A stretch of 64,000 nucleotides of DNA. Source: CAIWHR01 sp963836265. Its GTDB lineage: Bacteria > Pseudomonadota > Gammaproteobacteria > Burkholderiales > Casimicrobiaceae. The notes beneath the pieces were generated by a model. The model saw only the letters and a list, made by a program, of their open reading frames with translations. It made no database searches and was not told the origin of the DNA. Positions 24,301 through 31,711 of the stretch are shown here, one piece after another; within the stretch, counting starts at the first letter, position 1, and each line of letters starts with the position of its first letter. The stretch spans positions 879,363-943,362 of the forward strand of contig CAWIIO010000006.1 in assembly GCA_963836265.1 (NCBI GenBank), given 5' to 3'. Both the position numbers and the translations under genes were made by a program.

Positions 24301-25198
24301 CGTCGGCCACGGGATGCGCATGCGCGACGAGGGCGAGGCGCGTCTTCGGCAGCCGGCCATCCCACGCGTCGAGGTCGAGGTCGCGGAAGTCGACGGCGAG
24401 CTCGCGCAGCGGAACCGCCTCGAGCGGCGCGAAGGCTGCGTGCGCGGTTCCATGCGTGGTGCCGGCCTCGCCGCGCGCGTCGACGACGAGCGCCGCAAGC
24501 GTCCCGCTGAATGCGGCGTCGGCACGCGCTTCCTTTTGCCGCGCATCGCCGGCAAAGGACAGGCGTCCATCGACTGGGAACGGCGGACGGGCTCCGATCC
24601 TCGCCCCGCCCTTGAAGGCGCCACGCGCGGTCGAAAGCTCGAGACCGGTGATGCGATGCTCGAGTGCGCCGCCGCGGTAGCCGAGCGCGAGGCCTTCGAC
24701 CGTGCCCTCCCGCGCGCCGAGCCGCCAGTGGAGCTCGCCCACGCCGAGCCGCTCGATGGTGACGTCGATCGGCAGCGCGAGCGAGTCGGGCAGAACGCTC
24801 GTCGCGCCGTCGCCGCCCGCGAAGTCGAGCGCGAGCCGTTGCGCCCCCAATCCTTCCACGACCACTCCGCGCGGCCACAGCAGCGACGGCCGCCACGTCA
24901 GCGCGACGTCGGTGGCGGTTACCGTGACGGTCGGACCGCGCCAGACGATGCGCCGCGCGCGCACGGTGTCGGTCAAGGTGCCGGTCGCACCCTCGATTTC
25001 GAGCGCGCCGCCGCTCCGGGCAACGAGCTCCCGGGTCAGCCAGTCGACGCCGGCGGGTTGCGAGAGGAGCGTCCAGCTCGCGGCGAGCAGGGCGATCACG
25101 ACCGCGACGAAAATGAGCAGCCCGAGCGCAACGCCGCGCCGCAGCGATCGCGGGAGGCGCGGGGCGCGCCGTGCCGCAGGCAGCGGGTCCGCACCCAT
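21260..25198 (-). CDS. tamB: TamB, inner-membrane lipid/barrel assembly factor
   Basis: TamB is a very long beta-taco protein anchored in the inner membrane that spans the periplasm and works with TamA in outer-membrane assembly or lipid transport. The product is about 1312 residues with one N-terminal membrane segment (GVALGLLIFVAVVIALLAASW). It has long stretches of alternating hydrophobic strands and ends in a conserved DUF490 region (LVLGHSLDRTGG, GAARGNGR) and the C-terminal beta segment (RAEAGTVSGVGFYYRRMF). The start at 25198 is chosen because the stop of tamA overlaps it by one base. Its 3' end overlaps convergent cbbR by 41 bases. Confidence 0.92.
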   Translation of the reverse strand: MGADPLPAARRAPRLPRSLRRGVALGLLIFVAVVIALLAASWTLLSQPAGVDWLTRELVARSGGALEIEGATGTLTDTVRARRIVWRGPTVTVTATDVALTWRPSLLWPRGVVVEGLGAQRLALDFAGGDGATSVLPDSLALPIDVTIERLGVGELHWRLGAREGTVEGLALGYRGGALEHRITGLELSTARGAFKGGARIGARPPFPVDGRLSFAGDARQKEARADAAFSGTLAALVVDARGEAGTTHGTAHAAFAPLEAVPLRELAVDFRDLDLDAWDGRLPKTRLALVAHAHPVADGLAGDFAATNALTGDLNADRTPVRSLSARFAWRDDAVTLDGIAAELEGGASAAGQARIRLAGDAAGSTFALDVHDLDLQRIYAPLVTTRLGGKIAVELGETRRTLRGDLVDRQIAGGLALEFAAAIEDRVIRVERFRARAGNAEFDAHGRLALDDERAFTVEATATRLDPSRFGAFPAGTLDGKFAGTGALQPAWRIRAAASIAPGSRLAGVALAGSARGTAGRDFVRDAAIELRVGSASLVVRGSYGGAGERLTATLDAPRLSELVPLLPAAAPRTLAGALEVKAESSGAWPRAGVDVVVRARALEISPTLALGTLSAHATVAPGSATDTGAALASRSLTVAIDAKDARTASTKFSSAHGSIAGSLAQHAIEIAVRSDDLDLAAKARGGFRDLGGTDLASASWSGVIETLENRGPWAVRLAAPAPLSVARGQIHLGEAQLMVADGTLHIGEFGWDNGRIATHGRINAVPVATLARLYGRPLPFASTLTLGGEWSVAATPRLSGTVALRRESGDLWLAPNATPDAGASSAGITVLEAAARIGDDAIDATAKLRSERAGSADAKLEIGAVGGAPPGQIAPDAPLALSISAQLPTLRPLQPWVGTLLVIDGRARLDVAAKGSVRNAALSGSLEGEALRVDAPQYGLHFVDGRISARFAERSLVLEELSLTAGAGNFHASGTVAAPAARGSPPVTQLAWRAERFRIFNRPDLHLVVSGAGTVASESGKLALRGKLAADEGRIVYETDPAATLGDDVVVKGWPRKESAARAGADIPLALDLDVDFGERLRFSGRGLEAGLRGDLHVANGPSGFTGKGSIRTVNGTYFAYGQRLVIDPGRLIFDGPLDNPGLDIVALRKNLDVEAGVAVTGTVKVPIVQLTSRPQVPDAEKLAWLVLGHSLDRTGGAEIAALQAASAALLGPNQKPVGQTIAQRFGLDEISLKSGQGAARGNGRPDAEGQVMAVGKRLSENLSIVYEQGLTVATNALRLEYNLTGSLTLRAEAGTVSGVGFYYRRMFD

Positions 25199-27063
25199 CA
25201 GAACGCGAGTCCGACCGAGAAGTGGATGCGCACGCGGTGGACGTCCTGCCCGTAGGCGAGATCGAGGCGGAACGGGCCGACCGGCGTACGCACGCGCAAG
25301 CCGACGCCATAGCCGAGGGCGAGATGGACGCCCGACAGCGAATCGGTGGCGTTGCCGGCGTCGACGAATGTCGCGAGTCCCCAGGCCTCGCCGATCCAGC
25401 GGATCGCCTCGGCGTTGAAGACTGCGTAGTAGCGTCCCGGGACCGTCGCGTCGCCTTGCTGGACCCCGAGACTTTCGAATGCGTAACCGCGTACCGTCGT
25501 ATCGCCGCCGGTGCGAAACAGGAGCACCGACGGAATGCCCTCGCGCGTGGGCGCAAGCACCGCTCCTCCTTGAGCGCGCAGCTGCAACTCGCTCACGCGG
25601 TCGAGCGGCAGCCAAGTGGCAAACCGCCCGATCACGCGCCCGAAGCCGCGCGTGGAAACCCCGGGGATTCCGCCGCCGCCCTGCACGCTTGCGATCCATC
25701 CGGTCGACGGTGCGATCAGGTTGTCGACTCGTCGCCAATAGGGCTCGTATTCGCCGTAGAGCGCGTGGGAGCGCTCGAACGGCGCGCCCGCCGGCTCCTG
25801 CTCGTCGAGGTAGAACGTGGCCGAGACGGCCCGCTCGTCACGCTCCTCGATCGTGTGCCAGCGGGTGCCGGCGGCGGCGGTCCGGGTGACGAGCCCTTCG
25901 ATGTCGGTGCGCTTTGCCTGGGCCGAATAGGTGGCGATCCAGCCGCTGTCGTTCGGCGGTTGCGAAAAACGGATCAGCGCCGATTGCACCTTGGTTTCGA
26001 GACGTCCCTCGACAAGGAGCTGCAGCCCGTGGTTGTCGATGTTGACGTTGCGATAGGTCGCGTCGGCACGGAACTGCACGTCGGTCGAATAGCCGACGCC
26101 GCCTTCGATCCGCTGCGTCGGCGCCTCGATGACCGCGACCTTCACCGTCGCATCGTCCGGGTGTTCGGAGCCGGGATCGATGGCCGCCTGGGCGCTTGCG
26201 AAGTAGCCGGAAGCGTTCAGCCGCCGCACATAGCGGACGAGCTCGGCCGCGGAGTACGGCTCGCCGACCTTGATCGTGCTGAAGTTGCGCACGAGGGGAG
26301 TCGTGTACTTGGAAAGCCCGGAGATCTCGAGGTGCCCGAATCGGAATTCGGGTCCGCTCGCGAGCTCGACCGAGAGCTCTGCGGAATGCCGCTCCGGATC
26401 GATGAGCGCCTCGCTGTTTTCGATCTTCGCTGCAGCGTAAGGACTCGCCGCCAGGGTTTGCACCGCATTGTCCTTCGCCGCCGACCACGCGGGCTGCCGG
26501 AAGATCGCGCCGACCGGAAGCCCCCATTCGCGCTTGAGCTTGTCGATGGCATCGGTACCGCGCGGAGCATCGGTGGCCGCCGGGCCGGTGACCTTGAGAT
26601 GTACGGCGGTCACGCGCACCGGTTCGCCGAGCGTGACCGAGAGCGTCACCGCGGCGGGCTTTGCATTGCGGTCGACGATGACCTCGACGGAGGCGGAGAA
26701 ATGGCCTTCGGCGGCGGCTGCGCTGCGCGTCTCGTCGATCGCCTCGCGCGCCAGACTGTCGAAAAGATCGGCAGTCATCTCGCTGTAGTCCTGCCAGCGC
26801 ACGAGCCCGACGTCGCGCGCGAGCGTTTCCTTGAGCGGCGATGGCGCCTCGATGGTGACACGGTAGGCGAACGCGGGCTCCGTGGGCGACCCCGCGTCCG
26901 CGCGCGCGGCTTCGGCGAGCAGGCAACCGAGCGCGAGGATCAGCGCGACAAGCGGTGCACTCGATGTGCCGCCAGGCGCGCGGCCGCCGTCTCTACGCCT
27001 CCCGGGGAGGACGCGCCGTGCGCCTTGAGGGCGCCCGGTGGCGCTCGCGGTCCAGCGTAGCAA
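25198..27063 (-). CDS. tamA: TamA, Omp85-family outer-membrane assembly protein (start uncertain)
   Basis: TamA is the outer-membrane partner of TamB. Visible parts are a signal-like stretch SSAPLVALILALGCLLAEAARA, POTRA domains (APSPLKETLARDVGLVRWQD to GYFASAQAAID), and a barrel with the Omp85 motif TGGDTTVRGYAFESLG. It ends in phenylalanine (FSVGLAF). No ATG or GTG lies close upstream of the signal peptide; the nearest candidate is a TTG at 27063, giving 621 residues. Only an ATG far upstream (27345) is otherwise in frame, and that would add about 90 residues of low-complexity sequence. The proposed start lies inside the preceding lipoprotein gene, so translation may be coupled. Confidence 0.85.
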   Translation of the reverse strand: MLRWTASATGRPQGARRVLPGRRRDGGRAPGGTSSAPLVALILALGCLLAEAARADAGSPTEPAFAYRVTIEAPSPLKETLARDVGLVRWQDYSEMTADLFDSLAREAIDETRSAAAAEGHFSASVEVIVDRNAKPAAVTLSVTLGEPVRVTAVHLKVTGPAATDAPRGTDAIDKLKREWGLPVGAIFRQPAWSAAKDNAVQTLAASPYAAAKIENSEALIDPERHSAELSVELASGPEFRFGHLEISGLSKYTTPLVRNFSTIKVGEPYSAAELVRYVRRLNASGYFASAQAAIDPGSEHPDDATVKVAVIEAPTQRIEGGVGYSTDVQFRADATYRNVNIDNHGLQLLVEGRLETKVQSALIRFSQPPNDSGWIATYSAQAKRTDIEGLVTRTAAAGTRWHTIEERDERAVSATFYLDEQEPAGAPFERSHALYGEYEPYWRRVDNLIAPSTGWIASVQGGGGIPGVSTRGFGRVIGRFATWLPLDRVSELQLRAQGGAVLAPTREGIPSVLLFRTGGDTTVRGYAFESLGVQQGDATVPGRYYAVFNAEAIRWIGEAWGLATFVDAGNATDSLSGVHLALGYGVGLRVRTPVGPFRLDLAYGQDVHRVRIHFSVGLAF

Positions 27064-27388
27064 AGGCGCAGCACGATTCGGCACGGTCGAGATTATCGTC
27101 GATCGACGCGTCCGCGCCCTGTATTGCCTTGCGCGGCGGCCCGAGCTCGAGGTCGCGCGGCGCCGATGCGGGCGGCAACTCGCGCCGGGGTGCGGCCGGA
27201 AGGTCGGGCACCGGCTGGCGGGGCCAGTCGAGATTCCAGTGGACGCCCGGCGGATCGCCGAAGTTCCACAATCCGATTCCCACGCGCGACACGCCGGCGC
27301 TGTCGTAGCGAATTGCGCAGCCCGCAAGGGTAGCGGCGGCGGCAACAGCCGCAGCCACGATGGTGATACGGGTACTTTGCTGAGTCAC
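26993..27388 (-). CDS. Putative small lipoprotein overlapping tamA
   Basis: Starting at a GTG (27388), the frame encodes 131 residues with a convincing lipoprotein signal: MTQQSTRITIVAAAVAAAATLAGC, then AIRYDSAGVSRVGIGLWNFG. The lipobox is ATLAGC. The rest is proline-rich (PPGVHWNLDWPRQPVPDLPA) and loses protein-like character toward the C-terminus, where it overlaps tamA in another frame by about 70 bases. The signal sequence makes it likely to be expressed. The exact end and function are unknown. An association with the TamAB assembly machinery is possible from position only. Confidence 0.5.
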   Translation of the reverse strand: MTQQSTRITIVAAAVAAAATLAGCAIRYDSAGVSRVGIGLWNFGDPPGVHWNLDWPRQPVPDLPAAPRRELPPASAPRDLELGPPRKAIQGADASIDDNLDRAESCCAFATLDRERHRAPSRRTARPPREA

Positions 27389-27401
27389 GTGGTTTGCTGC
27401 G

Positions 27402-27740
27402 TCACGTCGGAAGCGATACCGAAGCGTCGTGCCGAGCGGGCCCGATCTTGCAGTTGCCTCTGTAGCACCCGGGGCCGTTCGAATCGTCGCCGGAGAGCTT
27501 GCCGGCGGTCGCGAGTGCGCCGTAGAAATCGAGCCGCGCCGCTTTCGTCGTCTTGTACGAAACACGCACGAACAGGGAGATGAAGCTGTTCCCTCCGTTG
27601 CCGTCGGGCAGCCGGGGCTTCGAAATTCCACGACTCGTGATCGTAGCGCACGACGAGTCGCGCGAAACCCATTCGGCGCGAAATATCCGCCGGGCGGCGG
27701 TGCGGCAATTCCAACCGATGTTGCACGCCGCCCCTGCGGC
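27402..27740 (-). pseudogene. Decayed coding stretch upstream of the lipoprotein gene
   Basis: On the minus strand one frame ending at a TGA (27402-27404) has protein-like sequence, for example NSFISLFVRVSYKTTKAARL followed by DFYGALATAGKLSGDD. It lacks any ATG start. A second frame just upstream also looks protein-like (GFARLVVRYDHESWNFE). Together they suggest a gene broken by a frameshift, perhaps a small envelope protein. The remainder of 27741-28050 shows no gene. Treat this as weak. Confidence 0.3.
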
Positions 27741-28050
27741 GCCCGCTCATTCCAATGGCATGAAGGCGACTCGACGCGCCGCTCCCGGCTCGTCCGGGCC
27801 GAAAGCGGCCGTTCCGCCGCGAGATTGCGCGGGCCCGATGACCGGGCGCCCAGCATGACTTCGTTCACATTTTCCTCCGGGGCACTCTTCGGGGCCCTGT
27901 TTTCGAACGTTCGTACGATCGCGCGGCCGGTTCCAACGGCCACTCTTCTTAAATTACTTTCGAACATCGCTCTAAGTATTTGTTTAATATAAACGAAGAA
28001 GCCGCTTACAACAAACGAGCTAAGTCATTGTTCGTAAACCGGAAAAAGGG

Positions 28051-28079
28051 TTGACCCCGCACGTTTTGTTCCCTATAGT
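28051..28079 (+). promoter_or_regulatory. Sigma70-type promoter of the dcw cluster
   Basis: TTGACC at 28051-28056 and TATAGT at 28074-28079 are separated by exactly 17 bases, a near-consensus sigma70 promoter. It lies about 110 bases before the mraZ start, directly upstream of the MraZ boxes, and in an AT-rich stretch. Confidence 0.8.
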
Positions 28080-28087
28080 GGCGCCGG

Positions 28088-28113
28088 GTGGGAAAAAGTG
28101 GGTTAGGGTGGGG
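28088..28113 (+). promoter_or_regulatory. Three MraZ-binding boxes (10-bp phased GTGGG repeats)
   Basis: GTGGG occurs at 28088, 28098 and 28108, one helical turn apart. This is the known MraZ operator form (direct TGGG-type repeats with 5-base spacers). It lies nine bases downstream of the -10 element, so MraZ binding would repress the cluster including its own gene. Confidence 0.85.
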
Positions 28114-28191
28114 CTTTTGCGGCGGCGGCAAACGGGTGGCCGAATCGTAAGTAAGCACCTACTCATGGCGGCTCAGCAGGAGGGGCGACGA

Positions 28192-28707
28192 GTGGCTCAG
28201 GGAGCGGGGATCTCGGCGACGGAATACGACGCCAGCGCCGTTTTTCGGGGCGTGACGCATCTTGCGCTCGACACCAAGGGTCGGCTCGCGATTCCGGCCC
28301 GCCATCGCGATGCACTCGTGCCGCGTCCTGCCGAGGCGAATTCCAGCGCATCCGGTGCATTGATTCTGACGGCCGATCCGTCGCGCTGCCTCCTTCTCTA
28401 TCCACGCGGCGTGTGGGAGCCGATCCAGGCGCGGCTGATGGCGCTGTCGTCGTTCAGCGCTGAAATCCGGGGGCTTCAGCGGCTCATCGTCGGGCATGCC
28501 GATGACGTCGACATGGACGGCAGCGGTCGCATCCTCGTTCCACCCGCGCTGCGCCAGTACGCGGGGCTCGATCACCGTGTCGTGCTCGTCGGCCAGGGCA
28601 ACAAGTTCGAGCTCTGGGACGAGTCGAAGTGGCAGGAGCAGACCGCTCGGATGATCACCTTTCCCGCTGGCGGCCTCCCGCCCGAGCTGGACGGATTCTC
28701 GCTTTAA
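28192..28707 (+). CDS. mraZ: MraZ transcriptional regulator of the dcw cluster
   Basis: MraZ is a ring-forming AbrB-like DNA-binding protein that represses the division and wall cluster. Two SpoVT/AbrB-type repeats are visible: VTHLALDTKGRLAIPARHRD and VDMDGSGRILVPPALRQYAG, with the conserved DTKGR and GSGRI loops. The GTG at 28192 is chosen because GGAGGGG lies at ideal distance; an ATG at 28165 would add nine residues. The product is 171 residues, about 20 longer than E. coli MraZ because of an N-terminal extension. Its operator boxes are at 28088-28113. Confidence 0.95.
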   Translation: MAQGAGISATEYDASAVFRGVTHLALDTKGRLAIPARHRDALVPRPAEANSSASGALILTADPSRCLLLYPRGVWEPIQARLMALSSFSAEIRGLQRLIVGHADDVDMDGSGRILVPPALRQYAGLDHRVVLVGQGNKFELWDESKWQEQTARMITFPAGGLPPELDGFSL

Positions 28708-29693
28708 TGACCGATGGCGTGCACGTTCCCGTCCTGCTCGAAGAGGCCGTTGCCGCGTTGGCCGTCAGACCGGAAGGCACCTACGTCGACGCGACATTCG
28801 GGCGCGGCGGTCACTCGCGAAGCATCCTTGCGGCGCTCGCGCCATCGGGGCGCCTGGTCGTCGTCGACCGCGATCCCGCCGCGGAATCCGCGGCGCGCTC
28901 GATCGATGACCCGCGTTTCACTTTCCGGCGGGCGTGGTTTTCCGGCGTGCCGGCGGTGCTCTCGGGCCTCGGCATCGACGAGGTCGATGGCGTGCTCTTC
29001 GACCTCGGCATTTCCTCGCCGCAGATCGACGATCCGACGCGCGGCTTCTCGCTGCGCGCCGACGGACCGCTCGACATGCGGATGGATCCCACGCGTGGCG
29101 AGTCCGCGCAGGCGTTCCTCGCCCGCGCCGATGTCCCCGAACTCACGGAGGTGATACGCGATTATGGTGAAGAACGGTTTGCTCAATCGATTGCAAGAGC
29201 AATTGTTGCGGCTCGCGCGGTCACGCCCATCGTCCGGACGCGGCAGCTGGCCGCGATCGTGGCCCAAGCCGTCCGCACGCGCCCGCGGGGTGATCGGAGC
29301 CAGGATCCGGCCACGCGGACGTTCCAGGCTCTCCGGATTTTCGTCAATCGGGAACTCGCGGAGCTCGCGTTGACGCTGCCGCGCATCGTGCCTGTACTTC
29401 GTCCCGGCGGTCGGCTGGCCGTCATCAGCTTCCACTCGCTCGAGGATCGGATCGTCAAGCGCTTCCTCGCGTCGGCATCGCTGCCGTTCGGGGGCGACCC
29501 GCGTCTCGCGCGTCTGCCGATCGCCGCTGCGGCACTGCCGGGGGCGCCGCTCGCCGTGATCGGGCGCGCGATCCGGGCCTCCGCGCGCGAAGTATCGGCG
29601 AACCCGCGGGCGCGCAGCGCGACGCTGCGGGTGGCGATGCGCACCGCGCACCCGGTCCCGGCGGATTTCGCCCGTGCGGCGGGCGCCGGCTGA
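28707..29693 (+). CDS. rsmH: RsmH, 16S rRNA N4-methyltransferase
   Basis: RsmH (MraW) methylates C1402 of 16S rRNA with S-adenosylmethionine. The 328-residue protein begins MTDGVHVPVLLEEAVAALAV. The cofactor site is YVDATFGRGGHSRSIL. DGVLFDLGISSPQIDDPTRG and SFHSLEDRIVKRF are diagnostic. The start overlaps the mraZ stop by one base (TAATG). An upstream in-frame ATG exists but lies within mraZ. Confidence 0.97.
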   Translation: MTDGVHVPVLLEEAVAALAVRPEGTYVDATFGRGGHSRSILAALAPSGRLVVVDRDPAAESAARSIDDPRFTFRRAWFSGVPAVLSGLGIDEVDGVLFDLGISSPQIDDPTRGFSLRADGPLDMRMDPTRGESAQAFLARADVPELTEVIRDYGEERFAQSIARAIVAARAVTPIVRTRQLAAIVAQAVRTRPRGDRSQDPATRTFQALRIFVNRELAELALTLPRIVPVLRPGGRLAVISFHSLEDRIVKRFLASASLPFGGDPRLARLPIAAAALPGAPLAVIGRAIRASAREVSANPRARSATLRVAMRTAHPVPADFARAAGAG

Positions 29694-29702
29694 AGCGGTC
29701 GC

Positions 29703-29975
29703 ATGGTGCGCGTGAATCTCCTGCTGCTCGCGGTACTCGTCGCCTGCGGGCTGTCGCTCGTGACCTCGCGCTACCAGGCGCGGAAGCTCTTCGTCGATCT
29801 CGAGCGCGCGCAAACCGAGGCGCGGAGCTTCGAAACCGAGTACGGCCAACTGCAACTCGAGCAATCGACGTGGGCACTGCCGGCGCGCATCGAGAAAATC
29901 GCCCGCGCGAACCTCCGCATGCAAGTCCCTGCCGCGACGCGCGTCGAAATCGTGCCGGCCGGAGGCGGCCGATGA
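29703..29975 (+). CDS. ftsL: FtsL, divisome bitopic protein
   Basis: A 90-residue cell-division protein with one membrane segment near the N-terminus (LLLLAVLVACGLSLVTS) and a periplasmic leucine-zipper-like coiled coil (FVDLERAQTEARSFETEYGQLQLEQ). FtsL joins FtsQ and FtsB and helps activate FtsWI. It lies between rsmH and ftsI, the conserved position, and its stop overlaps the ftsI start (ATGA). Confidence 0.92.
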   Translation: MVRVNLLLLAVLVACGLSLVTSRYQARKLFVDLERAQTEARSFETEYGQLQLEQSTWALPARIEKIARANLRMQVPAATRVEIVPAGGGR

Positions 29976-31711
29976 GAAGCGCCGCTGCGGCGCTGCCAGG
30001 CGCGAGGCGCAACACGGCGACACTGCCGCGATTCCGCGCACCGCTCGTGTTTGGCGGGCTCGCGCTCCTGTTCGCGGCGCTGGCGCTGCGCTCGCTCTAC
30101 CTGCAATCGATCGACAACGGTTTCCTGCAGCAGCAGGGAAGCTCGCGCTACAGCCGCGAAATCGAAGTGCCCGCGCACCGCGGCCGCATCCTCGACCGCG
30201 AGGGCGAGCCGCTGGCGATCTCGACACCGGTGAAATCGCTGTGGGCATTCCCGGCGCAAGTCGAGGCGACGCCGGCCCAGCTCATGCAGCTCGCGAACGT
30301 TCTCGAGCTGTCGCCACGGGTGCTCGCGCAGAAGCTCGATCCGAATGAGGACTTCACATTCCTTGCCAAGCAGGTGCCCCCGGAAACGGCCGACCGCGCG
30401 ATGGCGCTGGGGATCAAGGGCCTGCACGATCAGAACGAATACCGCCGCTACTACCCGGCCGGCGAGTCGATGAGCCACATTTTGGGCTTCACCGGCGATC
30501 ACGACACGGGTCAGGAAGGGATCGAGCTTTCCCAGCAGGCGTGGCTCGGCGGAAGTCCCGGCAGCCGCCGCGTCATCATCAATCGCCGGGGCGACGTGGT
30601 CGAGGACGTGGAGGCGATCCGCGCGCCGCAGGCCGGCCGCGACCTGGTGCTCGCAATCGACGCGCGCCTGCAGCACATCGCGTTTCGCGAACTGAAGGCG
30701 GCGATCGAGGCCAACCGGGCGAAGGCGGGCGGGCTCGTGATCCTCGATGCGCGGAGCGGAGAAATCCTCGCGCTTGCGAACTGGCCCACCTACAATCCGA
30801 ACGCGCGCAACCGCACGGCGACCGGGAAGATGCGCAATCGCGCGCTGACCGACGTGTTCGAGCCGGGATCGACGTTGAAGCCGTTCACGATTGCGGCGGC
30901 GCTCGAGGCGGGGCGGATTCGTCCCGATACGGTGATCCAGACGGCGCCGGGCATGCTGACGATCGGCGCTGCGACCATCCACGATGCGCACGTTCACGGC
31001 GCGCTCACGGTCGAGCAGGTCATCCAGAAGTCGTCGAATGTCGGTGCCGCGAAGATCGCGCTCTCCCTCGCGCCGGAGACGATGTGGAACATGTTCTCGG
31101 AGTGCGGCTTCGGAACACCGCCGAAGACCGGATTTCCCGGCGAGGTCTCGGGAAGACTGCGTCCGGCGAAAACCTGGCGTCCGATCGAGCAGGCGACCAT
31201 GGCCTACGGGCACGGCATCTCGGTCAACCTGGTTCAGCTCGCGCGCGCCTACACGGTATTCGCCGACAACGGCGAACTCAAACCCGCAACGCTGTTCAAA
31301 ACTGCGGGGCCGGTCGCGGGGCGGCCCGTCATCAAGCCCGAAACGGCCGGCGCGGTGCGCAGGATGCTCGAGATGGCCGTCATGCCGGGCGGCACTGCAC
31401 CTAAGGCCCAGGTTCCCGGGTATCGCGTCGCCGGCAAGACGGGAACCGCGCACAAGCTCGAGGGGCGCGTCTACGCCAACAAGTACGTGTCGTCGTTCGT
31501 CGGTTTCGCCCCGGCTTCCGCTCCGCGGCTCGTGATCGCGGTGATGATCGACGAACCTTCCGCGGGCGCGCATTACGGCGGCGAGGTTGCGGCGCCGGTC
31601 TTCTCGACGGTGACAGGCGCGGCGCTGCGGATGCTCGGCGTCCCGGCCGACGCGCCCGTCGACAACGTGATCCTGCCGCCGGACGGAAGCCAGGTCGACG
31701 AGGACACCTGA
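29972..31711 (+). CDS. ftsI: FtsI (PBP3), septal peptidoglycan transpeptidase
   Basis: Division-specific class B penicillin-binding protein, 579 residues. One N-terminal membrane helix (LVFGGLALLFAALALRSLYL) is followed by the pedestal (REIEVPAHRGRILDREGEPL) and the transpeptidase domain. The active site has EPGSTLKPFTIA (nucleophile in STLK), the SSN motif in KSSNVGAAKIAL and KTGTAHKLEG. It overlaps ftsL by four bases and murE by one. Confidence 0.97.
   Translation: MRSAAAALPGARRNTATLPRFRAPLVFGGLALLFAALALRSLYLQSIDNGFLQQQGSSRYSREIEVPAHRGRILDREGEPLAISTPVKSLWAFPAQVEATPAQLMQLANVLELSPRVLAQKLDPNEDFTFLAKQVPPETADRAMALGIKGLHDQNEYRRYYPAGESMSHILGFTGDHDTGQEGIELSQQAWLGGSPGSRRVIINRRGDVVEDVEAIRAPQAGRDLVLAIDARLQHIAFRELKAAIEANRAKAGGLVILDARSGEILALANWPTYNPNARNRTATGKMRNRALTDVFEPGSTLKPFTIAAALEAGRIRPDTVIQTAPGMLTIGAATIHDAHVHGALTVEQVIQKSSNVGAAKIALSLAPETMWNMFSECGFGTPPKTGFPGEVSGRLRPAKTWRPIEQATMAYGHGISVNLVQLARAYTVFADNGELKPATLFKTAGPVAGRPVIKPETAGAVRRMLEMAVMPGGTAPKAQVPGYRVAGKTGTAHKLEGRVYANKYVSSFVGFAPASAPRLVIAVMIDEPSAGAHYGGEVAAPVFSTVTGAALRMLGVPADAPVDNVILPPDGSQVDEDT

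Noticed and set aside
21924..25556. A 1210-codon open frame in a second minus-strand frame
   Set aside because: It overlaps tamB and the end of tamA out of frame and is mostly arginine, alanine and proline.
28051..28191. N-terminal extension of MraZ starting at 28051
   Set aside because: The stretch contains the promoter and MraZ boxes; a GTG at 28192 with a strong ribosome site is the better start.
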